Origin: a virus
Virus record (IMG/VR): IMGVR_UViG_3300016457_000426
Location: 1-59,238 of that record
Length of the DNA stretch: 59,238 nt
Direction: 5' to 3' (one strand)
Shown: in pieces, positions 13,638 to 20,495 of the stretch
How positions within the stretch are numbered: position 1 is the stretch's first letter
How the letters are laid out: each line of letters starts with the position of its first letter
The notes under the pieces: generated by a model
The model's database searches: none
What the model was told of the DNA's origin: nothing
The model's input: only the letters and a program-made list of their open reading frames with translations
Program-made: the position numbers and the translations under genes

Positions 13638-13844
13638 ATGAAACAACCTTTTAAAGTAGGAAATATTGTAGAAATTTTGCCCTGTCCATATGCAGAAACA
13701 TTTGATATTGTAGGAAAGACGGCAAAAGTAATTCAACTTCTATCCTTTTCTAACATAGTAGCCAAAATTAAAGTGGAGATAGGTGATAACTTTTTTTATT
13801 TGCCTCCAATGGAATTGAAAAAGATTAAAGGAGATAAGAAATAA
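13638..13844 (+). CDS. SH3/KOW-like small protein, 68 aa (paralogue of 19645)
   Basis: The product begins FKVGNIVEILPCPYAETFDIVGKTAKVIQ and continues with short strands, as expected for a small SH3-like barrel. The product of 19645 has the same plan (FKVGDKVKILPNFYTKELNICGEEAIVV...VRVEVLDKGKFYL), so the two are paralogues. Such domains usually mediate protein or nucleic-acid contacts. The binding site is weak (TAGGGAAATTTAAA). Confidence 0.65.
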   Translation: MKQPFKVGNIVEILPCPYAETFDIVGKTAKVIQLLSFSNIVAKIKVEIGDNFFYLPPMELKKIKGDKK

Positions 13845-13850
13845 ACCATA

Positions 13851-13876
13851 TTTCAAGTTATTAAGTAAACTTGAAA
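13851..13876. promoter_or_regulatory. Inverted repeat, candidate operator or hairpin
   Basis: TTTCAAGTT (13851-13859) and AACTTGAAA (13868-13876) are perfect 9-bp arms around eight bases. There is no T-tract, so it is less like a terminator and more like a protein-binding site. It lies between the gene at 13638 and the one at 13915, about 300 bases before the ribbon-helix-helix gene. Confidence 0.5.
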
Positions 13877-13914
13877 TAAAAGAAATATTTATTTCAATAA
13901 AGGAAGACAAAGTA

Positions 13915-14145
13915 ATGGGTAAAAAAGGGGAAATAACAGTAGAAGAGTTGGTAGAACTAAAAACAAAGCTAGAGAAAGATATAAAGGAATATTTATCTAC
14001 TAAAGTCCATGATTCCCAGCAAAAGACTGGGGTGCCTGTGTCTTATATTAGTGCTTCTCTTCCTCCAAGAGGGATAGCAGGAATTAGAGAAATAATTGTA
14101 GATGTCAAAGTAGAAATAGATATTGATAAAGTAGGGGAAATTTAA
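13915..14145 (+). CDS. Hypothetical protein, 76 aa
   Basis: It starts after AAAGGAAGACAAAGTA. The first half is a charged helix (ITVEELVELKTKLEKDIKEYL); the second is beta-type (GVPVSYISASLPPRGIAGIREIIVDVKVEIDID). It lies directly before the ribbon-helix-helix gene and may be its partner. No family is recognised. Confidence 0.6.
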   Translation: MGKKGEITVEELVELKTKLEKDIKEYLSTKVHDSQQKTGVPVSYISASLPPRGIAGIREIIVDVKVEIDIDKVGEI

Positions 14146-14169
14146 ATAGCTTTAAGGAGGACAAAGCAA

Positions 14170-14322
14170 ATGAAAATGCAACGAGGGACTAACACCACTG
14201 TGACAATCTCTTTACCTCTTGAACTGCTAATAGCGATTGACAAAGAATGCCAAAAGAAAGATGTCAATCGTAGTTACGTGGTAAGAGAAGCTTTAAAGCA
14301 ATATTTCAAAATTAAAAAATAA
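14170..14322 (+). CDS. Ribbon-helix-helix (CopG/MetJ-type) regulator, 50 aa
   Basis: AAGGAGGACAAAGCAA precedes the ATG. The product has the classic plan: a beta strand with TTVTISLPLELL (about 9-20), helix 1 with IAIDKECQKKDV, and helix 2 with NRSYVVREALKQYF. Such proteins dimerise, insert the strand pair into the major groove and bind short inverted repeats. It is the only clear transcription factor in the genome. The palindromes at 13227 and 13851 are possible targets; this is inference. Confidence 0.85.
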   Translation: MKMQRGTNTTVTISLPLELLIAIDKECQKKDVNRSYVVREALKQYFKIKK

Positions 14323-14346
14323 AAGTGGCATCTGGATTTGAGCTAA

Positions 14347-15285
14347 ATGTCGCAAAGAGGTTCTGTTTTGAAATTGGTCTTGGAGTATTTAGACAGTTTC
14401 CAAGACTATGACGGTGAATTTGTTTTTACTATTAAAGAGATGATGCAAACTCTTGGATTAAACACTAGCCAATACTCAACAGCTTATAAAATATTAAACA
14501 AGGCTGTTGAGTTTGGTAAAGTAGAAAAAATCAATTCAAGAGATTACCGTATTATCAAACATACCACACCTACTTCTTTCCAAGATATGTTAAAGCCTGA
14601 ATTAAAAATACCACTGCCCTTTGGCATAGGATACAAATGTTTATTATTTCCTTCAGATATAATTTTGATTTATGCGAGTTATGGGCAGGGTAAGAGTTAC
14701 TTTGCTATTAATATTGCTCTTTTTTATTTACAAAGAGGTTTAACGGTTCATTATTATTACTCTGAATGCAAAGAGAATATTGCTTATCGGTTTGCCAAGC
14801 TAGTTGATGTAGAACAAATGATTGAATGGGAAGAAAAAGGGAAAGTTAAGTTTATTCCTATTTCAGACCCGTTTATGAAGCCTCTTGCCATAAGTAAAAA
14901 CAGCATAATCATCTGGGACTGGGCAGACCTAACAGGTAGGTATGATAGGGTAAATAAATTTATCAGTAAGTTACAGGAAGGACATAAAAGTCTAATCTTT
15001 CTATTTTGGCAGGCAAGAGAAGAACATGGGAAGCTAAAGCCTTATGGCAGAGAAAGCTCACTCCAGAGACCTGCTTATGGATTTGAGATTCTATATGACG
15101 GTGAAGATAAAAAAAGAGAATATCCAATTTTGCAATTTACAAAAGTTAGGCAAAGTGAATATTACACAGAAGGCAAAGAGATTTATTTGAAATTTAAAAA
15201 GAATGGTGGTTTGGTTTATTTAAAAGACTGCCATCATAGAGGGCAGTTAAAAGAAATATTAAGGGAAAGAGAGGATGATGAGTAA
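14347..15285 (+). CDS. RecA-fold ATPase with N-terminal winged helix, DNA helicase-like, 312 aa
   Basis: Residues 5-70 look like a winged-helix DNA-binding domain. A Walker A (ASYGQGKS, 110-117), a Walker B (SIIIWDW, D191) and a strand ending LIFLFWQAREEHG (about 216-228) identify a RecA-fold NTPase like RepA/DnaB/KaiC-type hexamers. As no other helicase is seen, it is the best candidate for the replicative helicase or its loader, working with the initiator at 9372. The binding site is weak; the C-terminal end is basic and acidic in turn. Confidence 0.75.
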   Translation: MSQRGSVLKLVLEYLDSFQDYDGEFVFTIKEMMQTLGLNTSQYSTAYKILNKAVEFGKVEKINSRDYRIIKHTTPTSFQDMLKPELKIPLPFGIGYKCLLFPSDIILIYASYGQGKSYFAINIALFYLQRGLTVHYYYSECKENIAYRFAKLVDVEQMIEWEEKGKVKFIPISDPFMKPLAISKNSIIIWDWADLTGRYDRVNKFISKLQEGHKSLIFLFWQAREEHGKLKPYGRESSLQRPAYGFEILYDGEDKKREYPILQFTKVRQSEYYTEGKEIYLKFKKNGGLVYLKDCHHRGQLKEILREREDDE

Positions 15286-15286
15286 A

Positions 15287-15799
15287 ATGAAGTATAAAGT
15301 GGGAGATAAAGTAAGAGTTCGTCAGTGGGAAACGATGGCAAGACAGGGCAAACTGCTACATGAAGGTATAGGTTTTCCTGAAAAACGCTGGCTTTTTTTA
15401 AAAGAAAATAGAATATTCTGTGGGCTAGCTGTTACTATTAAGAATGTTGCAGATGACTACTATCGTATTGAGGAAGACAATAGAGAATGGCACTGGATTG
15501 ATGAAATGTTTGAGGGATATGCCTTTGAATATGGAGAGGTTGCTGAATTCAGCAATAACGGTGAAAAATGGGAAAGAAGAATTTATGTGGATTATATTGA
15601 TGGAAGCAAGTATCCTTATATAGGCGTGCATCCACTTGATGAGAATAAATTTAAAAAAGGCGAAAACTTTGACCATGGGTCATGGAAATATGCCCGCCCT
15701 ATTCCTAAAAAACATAAAATAATCATTAACGGTGTGGAAATTGAAATATCTGACGAAGATTATAAAGCATTAAAAGAGAAATTGTGCAAAGGAGAATAA
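15287..15799 (+). CDS. Hypothetical phage protein with KVGDKV start, 170 aa
   Basis: The ATG at 15287 gives MKYKVGDKVRVRQW; upstream in-frame ATGs at 15275 and 15278 lie too close to the GAGAGG site. The N-terminal part (KVGDKVRVR..., CGLAVTIKNV, WHWIDEMFEG) is a family I know from many phages, perhaps an SH3-like domain. The C-terminus (IIINGVEIEISDEDYKALKEKL) looks like a small appended unit. No function is known. Confidence 0.65.
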   Translation: MKYKVGDKVRVRQWETMARQGKLLHEGIGFPEKRWLFLKENRIFCGLAVTIKNVADDYYRIEEDNREWHWIDEMFEGYAFEYGEVAEFSNNGEKWERRIYVDYIDGSKYPYIGVHPLDENKFKKGENFDHGSWKYARPIPKKHKIIINGVEIEISDEDYKALKEKLCKGE

Positions 15800-16228
15800 A
15801 TGAAAGATACTCGCAGAGAAAAAGGATTAAGATTCCAAAAATGGATTAAGGATTGGCTTGAAGAATTAGGCTGGGCTGTTCATAACCAGAAACCTGTCGG
15901 TAGAATGATTGTTACAAAAGATAAGTTTGGTAAGAAAAAGCAAATTTATATTAGCCAACGAAACGATATATTTGGTTGTGTGGATTTAATTGCTAAAAAA
16001 GAAAATAAACCTACTTTATGGATACAGGCTACACTACATACAGGATTGGGTGAAAAAAAGAAAGCCTTGCAAACAGTGCCTTGGGGTAAAGAAGACATGG
16101 TGCAAGTATGGGTTAAAAGAGATGGGCATGTGGATATATTTATGCTGGGCTGTGATAGTTTACATTTAATTGGAAAGATAATTAGGAGAAAGTTTTATAA
16201 GGGAGAGTATGTAGTATGGGAGTTTTAA
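15800..16228 (+). CDS. Resolvase-like PD-(D/E)XK endonuclease, 142 aa
   Basis: The N-terminal helix KGLRFQKWIKDWLEELGW contains the usual Glu/Arg region. The core reads RNDIFGCVDLIAKK and TLWIQATLHTG, that is a D-x(n)-h-x-Q-A/V pattern in which Q replaces the usual E-x-K, as in VRR-NUC and archaeal-type Holliday-junction resolvase relatives. Residues after it (KKKALQTVPW) are basic. It may resolve replication or recombination intermediates before packaging. It begins right at the end of the previous gene (TAAATG). Confidence 0.65.
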   Translation: MKDTRREKGLRFQKWIKDWLEELGWAVHNQKPVGRMIVTKDKFGKKKQIYISQRNDIFGCVDLIAKKENKPTLWIQATLHTGLGEKKKALQTVPWGKEDMVQVWVKRDGHVDIFMLGCDSLHLIGKIIRRKFYKGEYVVWEF

Positions 16229-16617
16229 AACAAAAAGATTTATCATATTATCTCAATTTGCCTTATCATATCGTAATTCAAAAACACTTTGATTATGAAA
16301 GAGAGGAATATTTTCGGGCAGAAATACATGATTTACCTGGCTGTGCAGCTGAAGGTGAAACAGTAGATGAAGCACTTGAAAGAATATGGGAAGCAAAGAG
16401 AGCATGGATAGAGGATAGGCTTGAAAAAGGTTTAAATATTCCTGAACCAAAAGATAATGTAAATGTTGTTACTATATATGATATTGATGTTGCAGATATA
16501 GCACCTAATATTGCAATAGAAAAGGATAATGAAAATGAAGAATTTGACTTTGAAAATGAAGATTACATAGAAATAGATTTAAGGAGTGAACAAAACAATG
16601 AATGCAAAAAAGGCTAG
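16216..16617 (+). CDS. HicB-like protein without a HicA partner, 133 aa
   Basis: Residues 11-75 match the HicB fold: YYLNLPYHIVIQ, YFRAEIHDLPGCAAEGETVDEALERIWEAKRAWIEDRLEKG and IPEP. In toxin-antitoxin pairs HicB neutralises the RNase HicA, but no HicA-like double-stranded RNA-binding protein is encoded next to it: the neighbour at 16598 is a different basic protein. A solitary HicB may act as a decoy antitoxin against a host HicA. The C-terminus is strongly acidic (about 100-133) and lacks a clear DNA-binding helix. Confidence 0.75.
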   Translation: MGVLKQKDLSYYLNLPYHIVIQKHFDYEREEYFRAEIHDLPGCAAEGETVDEALERIWEAKRAWIEDRLEKGLNIPEPKDNVNVVTIYDIDVADIAPNIAIEKDNENEEFDFENEDYIEIDLRSEQNNECKKG

Positions 16618-16762
16618 ACAGTTAAGACAACAAGTATATGGTAAACTATATAGCCCTCGTTTTAGAACATATCAAAGAATAGGGGAATGCATAGTAGCTG
16701 ACCCAAGACGTCGGGCTTATAAAGAGTTAAAGAAAAAATATAAAAATAGGGATGAATTATGA
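16598..16762 (+). CDS. Small basic phage protein, 54 aa
   Basis: It follows TAAGGAGTGAACAAAACA. The product NAKKARQLRQQVYGK...DPRRRAYKELKKKYK is of a type I know from many phages: a basic N-terminal helix, a short strand region and a basic C-terminal helix. RNA or DNA binding is possible. It overlaps HicB by 20 bases and the next gene by four. Confidence 0.65.
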   Translation: MNAKKARQLRQQVYGKLYSPRFRTYQRIGECIVADPRRRAYKELKKKYKNRDEL

Positions 16763-17016
16763 AACGAGAAATATTATGTAAGGCCTGTGCGGAAAATCAA
16801 AAAGAAAAAGTAACACATGAACCAGATGACTGCTTTTATGATGAAAAATGTATTGAAAAATGGGGTAAAGCCCTACACAATTATTATTGTGATTTATGTG
16901 GGAACATAATTAAAAAAGGGGAAGCATGCCTTGCTCGTTCTTTAATAGGTATAGGACAGACATATTCTTGTTGGGAAGAAAATTATATAAAAATAAATCC
17001 AAAAAATAGGAGGTAA
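16759..17016 (+). CDS. Cys-rich zinc-binding protein, 85 aa
   Basis: It starts with the ATG of an ATGA overlap. Cys pairs occur at residues 7-10 (CKAC) and 44-47 (CDLC), with further Cys at about 25, 31, 57 and 71, so one or two zinc ribbons are likely; the CDLCGNIIKKGEACL segment resembles a treble-clef/LIM-type knuckle. Function is unknown. Confidence 0.6.
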   Translation: MKREILCKACAENQKEKVTHEPDDCFYDEKCIEKWGKALHNYYCDLCGNIIKKGEACLARSLIGIGQTYSCWEENYIKINPKNRR

Positions 17017-17018
17017 AA

Positions 17019-17288
17019 ATGAATGAATTAAAAGAACAACACAAACCAATAATGGAGAAAGCAATAATAATATCAACCGCATTGGATGATTTGAATACAA
17101 CAATTGATGATTTGACCGTTGAATTAACTCCTTATTTATCGCCTAAAAATGAAGAAAAACATGAAACGAGAGAAGAAAGCTATGATGAAACATGTATTTC
17201 TCCCCTTGAAAAATATTTAATAGAATTTTTGGACAAAATTGATGCTTTGAAAATGAAGATTAAACAAATAAATAGCCGTATTAGATAA
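17019..17288 (+). CDS. Helical coiled-coil protein, 89 aa
   Basis: AGGAGGTAAAA precedes the ATG. Two helical segments (1-48 and 63-89) with Leu/Ile repeats flank an acidic spacer, which gives a helical hairpin or dimeric coil. There is no known family. It lies in the run of small genes between HicB and the kinase-like gene. Confidence 0.55.
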   Translation: MNELKEQHKPIMEKAIIISTALDDLNTTIDDLTVELTPYLSPKNEEKHETREESYDETCISPLEKYLIEFLDKIDALKMKIKQINSRIR

Positions 17289-17302
17289 AGGAGGAAGGGG
17301 AA

Positions 17303-17701
17303 ATGGGGAAAATGTCACTAAAAGAAGTTTTAGAAGCAACGGCAAACTCCATAGACCATTGGGAAAGAATGATAAATTGGGCGAAGATACAAAATCCTAA
17401 TCAACGAGTTAAAGCACTTGATATGTTTAAAGAAATAAAAGAAACTTGGTCTAGTGATGATTGTCCTCTTTGCCAAGCTTTTTTTCATTTGGATGTAACT
17501 GATTATGATTTATGCAAGCATTGCCCTCTTAGGGTTATATTTGGAAGCTGTAACAAAAAGCAAGAAATGAATGTTTGGCAAGATGTTAGTAATGCTAAGA
17601 CTTGGGGTGAGTGGGTAAAGAGTGCGGAAGTTATGTTACAGCAATTACAGACTGTTTTTCAAATTATAAAAGTGAGGGGAAAGAAATGGAACAAGAATTA
17701 A
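17303..17701 (+). CDS. Hypothetical protein with Cys motif, 132 aa
   Basis: It follows AAAGGAGGAAGGGGAA. The sequence HWERMINWA...CPLCQAFFH...LCKHCPL is a pattern seen in other phage proteins: a helical start, then CxxC and CxxCP pairs forming a zinc site, then a helical end. Function is unknown. About 50 non-coding bases follow it. Confidence 0.65.
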   Translation: MGKMSLKEVLEATANSIDHWERMINWAKIQNPNQRVKALDMFKEIKETWSSDDCPLCQAFFHLDVTDYDLCKHCPLRVIFGSCNKKQEMNVWQDVSNAKTWGEWVKSAEVMLQQLQTVFQIIKVRGKKWNKN

Positions 17702-17751
17702 CTAGGGCAAGAAGCACTAATTATATATATTAAAAAATTATGGAGGCCATC

Positions 17752-18042
17752 ATGAAAGAAATCATTTCACGCCAGTTAAAATGGCAAAGGAAAATGATGG
17801 AACAAGGCAGATGCACTATTTGTGGGAAACCTGCTATCCCTGAAAGTAAGTTATGTGTGCGATGTTGGGTGTCTCAATACCTAAAAAATAGGAAAACAAA
17901 TAAACGAGGAACAATTAGCAATTCAAAATGTATTAGAATATTACAACTACTTGTAAATGAAGATTGGGAAAGAAGGAATAGACCTATTAAAGAAAAAGCT
18001 CCTTCGCCTTTTACTGTTTATGGGCAGGTGGATGTGAAATAA
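17752..18042 (+). CDS. Zinc-ribbon protein, 96 aa
   Basis: The ATG at 17752 follows TGGAGGCCATC; an in-frame ATG at 17740 overlaps that site. Residues about 21-38 form CTICGKPAIP...LCVRC, a Cys4 ribbon framed by basic helices, in line with nucleic-acid binding. It overlaps the next gene by one base. Confidence 0.65.
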   Translation: MKEIISRQLKWQRKMMEQGRCTICGKPAIPESKLCVRCWVSQYLKNRKTNKRGTISNSKCIRILQLLVNEDWERRNRPIKEKAPSPFTVYGQVDVK

Positions 18043-18575
18043 TGAGGCGTAATAAAATACTTAAATTAGAAATTTCAAACAAAGAAGCTAAGGAATTATT
18101 TGAATGGGCTGATAAGCTTAATTATCCCTTGTCTGCGAAACTGAAAAGTGCAATAGTTTTTACTATAACTGCTAGTCCAGCGGGTTCTTTCCTTTGGCAT
18201 GTGTTTTATTATTACAAATGCGACGTTGAAAAAGTAAAAACAGAGCTAGAGCGTCAGTATAATGAAGAAGGAATAAAAGGAATGGAATTGAAATGGGGAT
18301 TTGAACGAACCACGATTTTGCAAGGACTTAAGAAATTGAGAATTAAAACCAAACCTAAACAATATAATCACGCCCCGCATGGTCTTGCTTCTGAAGCTTT
18401 TGCTAGGTATGGCGGAATAAAAAAAGTATTAGAAAAATTTGGAAGTGTAACAAGGTTTGGAAAAGTTTGCAAAATTTCTTATACTAATCTAGCAATTCAC
18501 CTGAAAAAGAAAGGATATTATTATGACAAAGACGAAAGAAAATGGAAACTTAAAAGGAAATCAAATGGAAATTAA
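18042..18575 (+). CDS. Hypothetical DNA-binding-like protein, 177 aa
   Basis: It is basic, with an N-terminal strand (ILKLEISNKEAKELF), a helical middle and a C-terminal part with two helix-turn-helix-like segments (GFERTTILQGLKKLRI and VTRFGKVCKISYTNLAIHLKKKG). DNA binding is likely from composition; no family is recognised. The start shares the stop region of the previous gene (TAATG). Confidence 0.55.
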   Translation: MRRNKILKLEISNKEAKELFEWADKLNYPLSAKLKSAIVFTITASPAGSFLWHVFYYYKCDVEKVKTELERQYNEEGIKGMELKWGFERTTILQGLKKLRIKTKPKQYNHAPHGLASEAFARYGGIKKVLEKFGSVTRFGKVCKISYTNLAIHLKKKGYYYDKDERKWKLKRKSNGN

Positions 18576-18897
18576 AGGATTTATTTGTGGGCCAAGGCGT
18601 GGTAGGTGGAGCAAGCCCAAACCAATTAAGGGGTCAAAGGAGTATAAAGAAGGCAAATTGCCAAAAAAGTTACGATGTGACAATGACCATATTTTGCATG
18701 GTAGACGGTTATGGTATCCAACTGAAGATTGTTTTTATGTAACATGGGAATTAACTGAAGAAGAATTTGACAAAGCATTGGAGGAAGGTGATTTATTTTC
18801 CTTGGATATGCCATCTATGATTTTATGCCCTGACTGTGCGAAATATTTTGAACAAGAATATTTAAAAAGGAGTAAGCAATGCCAGAAAAAAAAGTAA
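18565..18897 (+). CDS. Zinc-binding hypothetical protein, 110 aa
   Basis: Two starts are possible: 18523 (site AAAGGA) and 18565 (site AAAAGGAAATCAA); the second gives a normal overlap and is used. The product has a basic, Pro/Lys-rich N-terminus, a His/Cys at CDNDHILHGRRLWY, then an acidic helix and a CPDC pair near the end (ILCPDCAKYFEQ). A zinc site formed by these is plausible. Confidence 0.55.
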   Translation: MEIKGFICGPRRGRWSKPKPIKGSKEYKEGKLPKKLRCDNDHILHGRRLWYPTEDCFYVTWELTEEEFDKALEEGDLFSLDMPSMILCPDCAKYFEQEYLKRSKQCQKKK

Positions 18898-19106
18898 ATC
18901 AAATGAATTTAAACAGAGACTATTGGTTACGCATTGCACTGCAGGTTGATTCAATCATTGCTTTAGTGCGTAGCTCCATTGAATTGAAAGACTTAGAAAG
19001 GTTTAGTCGCTTTCTGATGAGTCAAGAGGCAGTGGATTTGTTTAAAGAGGATTATCCTAGGCTAGTAACACGGGTAAGGTTGATAGAAAATGCCTTTAAG
19101 TGGTAA
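18879..19106 (+). CDS. Hypothetical helical protein, 75 aa
   Basis: It follows AAAGGAGTAAGCA and overlaps the previous gene by 19 bases. The product is predicted to be all helix (YWLRIALQVDSIIALVRSSIELKDLERFSRFLMSQEA in segments). There is no signal peptide or motif. It lies just before the P-loop kinase-like gene. Confidence 0.6.
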   Translation: MPEKKVNQMNLNRDYWLRIALQVDSIIALVRSSIELKDLERFSRFLMSQEAVDLFKEDYPRLVTRVRLIENAFKW

Positions 19107-19115
19107 GGAGAATTC

Positions 19116-19673
19116 ATGATTAAAGTTTACGCATTAAGTGGAAGTCACGATGTCGGCAAGACAATGACCTTTGTCTATCTCCAAAAGCTATTATCACCTG
19201 ATAAGTTTGCTTTTGTGGGTGAGTTTGGTCATTGGATATTAACGCAGATGGGGATAAGAGATACTTGGAGGGAAAAAATTTTTACTGACCGCCTAGCTTA
19301 TGGATTGTTTGAAGATGCATTGGATAACTGTACTATTGCTAGTTATCTGGTGCATAAAGACAAGATAATTGTGGCAGACAGAAGCATTATAGACAACTGT
19401 GCTTACCGATTATTAGCTAATTTGCCTTATATCCTCTCTTTGTGTGATTTGGAATTTCGGGGTATTGATTTATATACTTTCTTTCTGCGGTCTAAAGAAA
19501 GAGAGGATATTAGGGTAGTCAAAGCTATGAAAGAAATATTAACCAAACATTACTATCCTTATGAACAAATATGGATAATTAAAAATAAGCCAAAAGAAAC
19601 TGCTAGAATAATTGCAGATAAAATTTTGGAGATGGAGAAAAACAATGCCTCAAGCCAATTTCAAGGTTGGTGA
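19116..19673 (+). CDS. P-loop kinase/ATPase of the nucleotide-kinase or NadR type, 185 aa
   Basis: The Walker A is GSHDVGKT (9-16). DRSIIDNCAYRLL (about 89-101) corresponds to the D-R-S/T-x-x-D motif that holds the phosphate acceptor in thymidylate-kinase-like and AAA_28/NadR-like proteins, and a C-terminal basic segment follows. It may phosphorylate a nucleotide or nicotinamide riboside for phage DNA synthesis; the exact substrate cannot be told. The binding site is AAGGAGAATTC. Confidence 0.7.
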   Translation: MIKVYALSGSHDVGKTMTFVYLQKLLSPDKFAFVGEFGHWILTQMGIRDTWREKIFTDRLAYGLFEDALDNCTIASYLVHKDKIIVADRSIIDNCAYRLLANLPYILSLCDLEFRGIDLYTFFLRSKEREDIRVVKAMKEILTKHYYPYEQIWIIKNKPKETARIIADKILEMEKNNASSQFQGW

Positions 19674-19836
19674 CAAGGTAAAAATCCTACCTAATTTCTA
19701 TACCAAAGAGCTTAATATATGTGGAGAGGAAGCCATTGTGGTGCATGTATGCAATGATGAGCCTAGACAAGTAAGAGTTGAAGTGCTAGATAAAGGAAAG
19801 TTTTATTTATTGTTGAGTGAGGTAGAGAAGGTATGA
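19645..19836 (+). CDS. SH3/KOW-like small protein, 63 aa (paralogue of 13638)
   Basis: The ATG at 19645 lies behind TTTTGGAGATGGAGAAAAACA. The product FKVGDKVKILPNFYTKELNICGEEAIVVHV mirrors the protein at 13638. It sits between the kinase-like gene and the endolysin, with overlaps on both sides (29 and 4 bases). Confidence 0.65.
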   Translation: MPQANFKVGDKVKILPNFYTKELNICGEEAIVVHVCNDEPRQVRVEVLDKGKFYLLLSEVEKV

Positions 19837-20390
19837 AAAAATACACCATCGTAATTGACCCAGGGCACGGTGGTAAAGACCCAGGGGCTGTTTATGCAGG
19901 ATATAAAGAGAAAGATATTGTTTTACCTATTGCATTATATTTGGGTGGGTTTTTATCTTATATTCCTGCTGAAACTAATCTAAAAGTAAACTGCGTTTAT
20001 ACCAGAACGGCTGATGTATATGTGCCATTACGAGACAGAGTTTTTATTGCAAACAGTGTAAAAGCAGATGCCTTTATCAGCATCCATGTCAATGCTTCTC
20101 CTAAACATAATGCTAGAGGAGAGGAAATCTGGATTTATCCTAAGTCAACTGAAAGTGCTAAATTAGCAGACAGCATTGCTATATTTATTGATGAGATTGT
20201 CCCAGATAAGTTCAGAGGAATTAAAGAAGGAAATTTTTATGTATTAAGAAGAACTAAAATGCCTGCCGTTTTAATTGAAGTTGGTTTTATAGATAATCCT
20301 ATTACACCATTACATTCTTCTCATATTCAAATTAGGGCGGCATTTTTAATTGCTAGTGGGATTAAAAGATATTTGTTAAATATTGAATAA
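19833..20390 (+). CDS. N-acetylmuramoyl-L-alanine amidase (Amidase_3), endolysin, 185 aa
   Basis: The motifs of Amidase_3 are complete: DPGHGGKDPGA with zinc ligand H12, E26 in KEKDIVL, H85 in ISIHVNAS, and the catalytic E149 in VLIEVGFIDN. It cleaves the bond between MurNAc and the stem peptide. It has no signal peptide and no separate wall-binding domain, so a holin or another route is needed for release. It is the last gene of the rightward arm, away from the other lysis-type genes, which are coded leftward from 24832. Confidence 0.9.
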   Translation: MKKYTIVIDPGHGGKDPGAVYAGYKEKDIVLPIALYLGGFLSYIPAETNLKVNCVYTRTADVYVPLRDRVFIANSVKADAFISIHVNASPKHNARGEEIWIYPKSTESAKLADSIAIFIDEIVPDKFRGIKEGNFYVLRRTKMPAVLIEVGFIDNPITPLHSSHIQIRAAFLIASGIKRYLLNIE

Positions 20391-20396
20391 TTTGCA

Positions 20397-20424
20397 CGAG
20401 AATGCCCTGTATTGCATTTTCTCG
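20397..20424. terminator. Hairpin between the convergent arms, possible bidirectional terminator
   Basis: CGAGAATGC (20397-20405) pairs with GCATTTTCTCG (20414-20424) with a two-base bulge. It lies directly between the stop codons of the amidase gene and the leftward gene ending at 20496. The T-tracts are poor, so termination is likely but not certain. A half copy of the dyad element (reverse strand CATATTT-n5-CTGAGG, from 20482) lies beside it. Confidence 0.4.
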
Positions 20425-20495
20425 GCCTTACCCATATCAAATATCCTGTTTTGGTTCAAACCTGCCTCAGAGGCTAAATATGTGGCACTACCTCC

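Noticed and set aside
16598-16762. HicA toxin next to the HicB-like gene
   Set aside because: The 54-aa product is a basic helical phage protein and lacks the GSH-type catalytic His and beta pattern of HicA.
51-20390. Integrase, attachment site or lysogeny repressor
   Set aside because: No tyrosine or serine recombinase motif and no CI/Cro-type gene were seen; the small ribbon-helix-helix protein alone does not show lysogeny.
20445-20482. Third full copy of the dyad element
   Set aside because: Only the outer half-site (CATATTT-n5-CTGAGG) is present; the mirror arms and the 14-bp core are missing.
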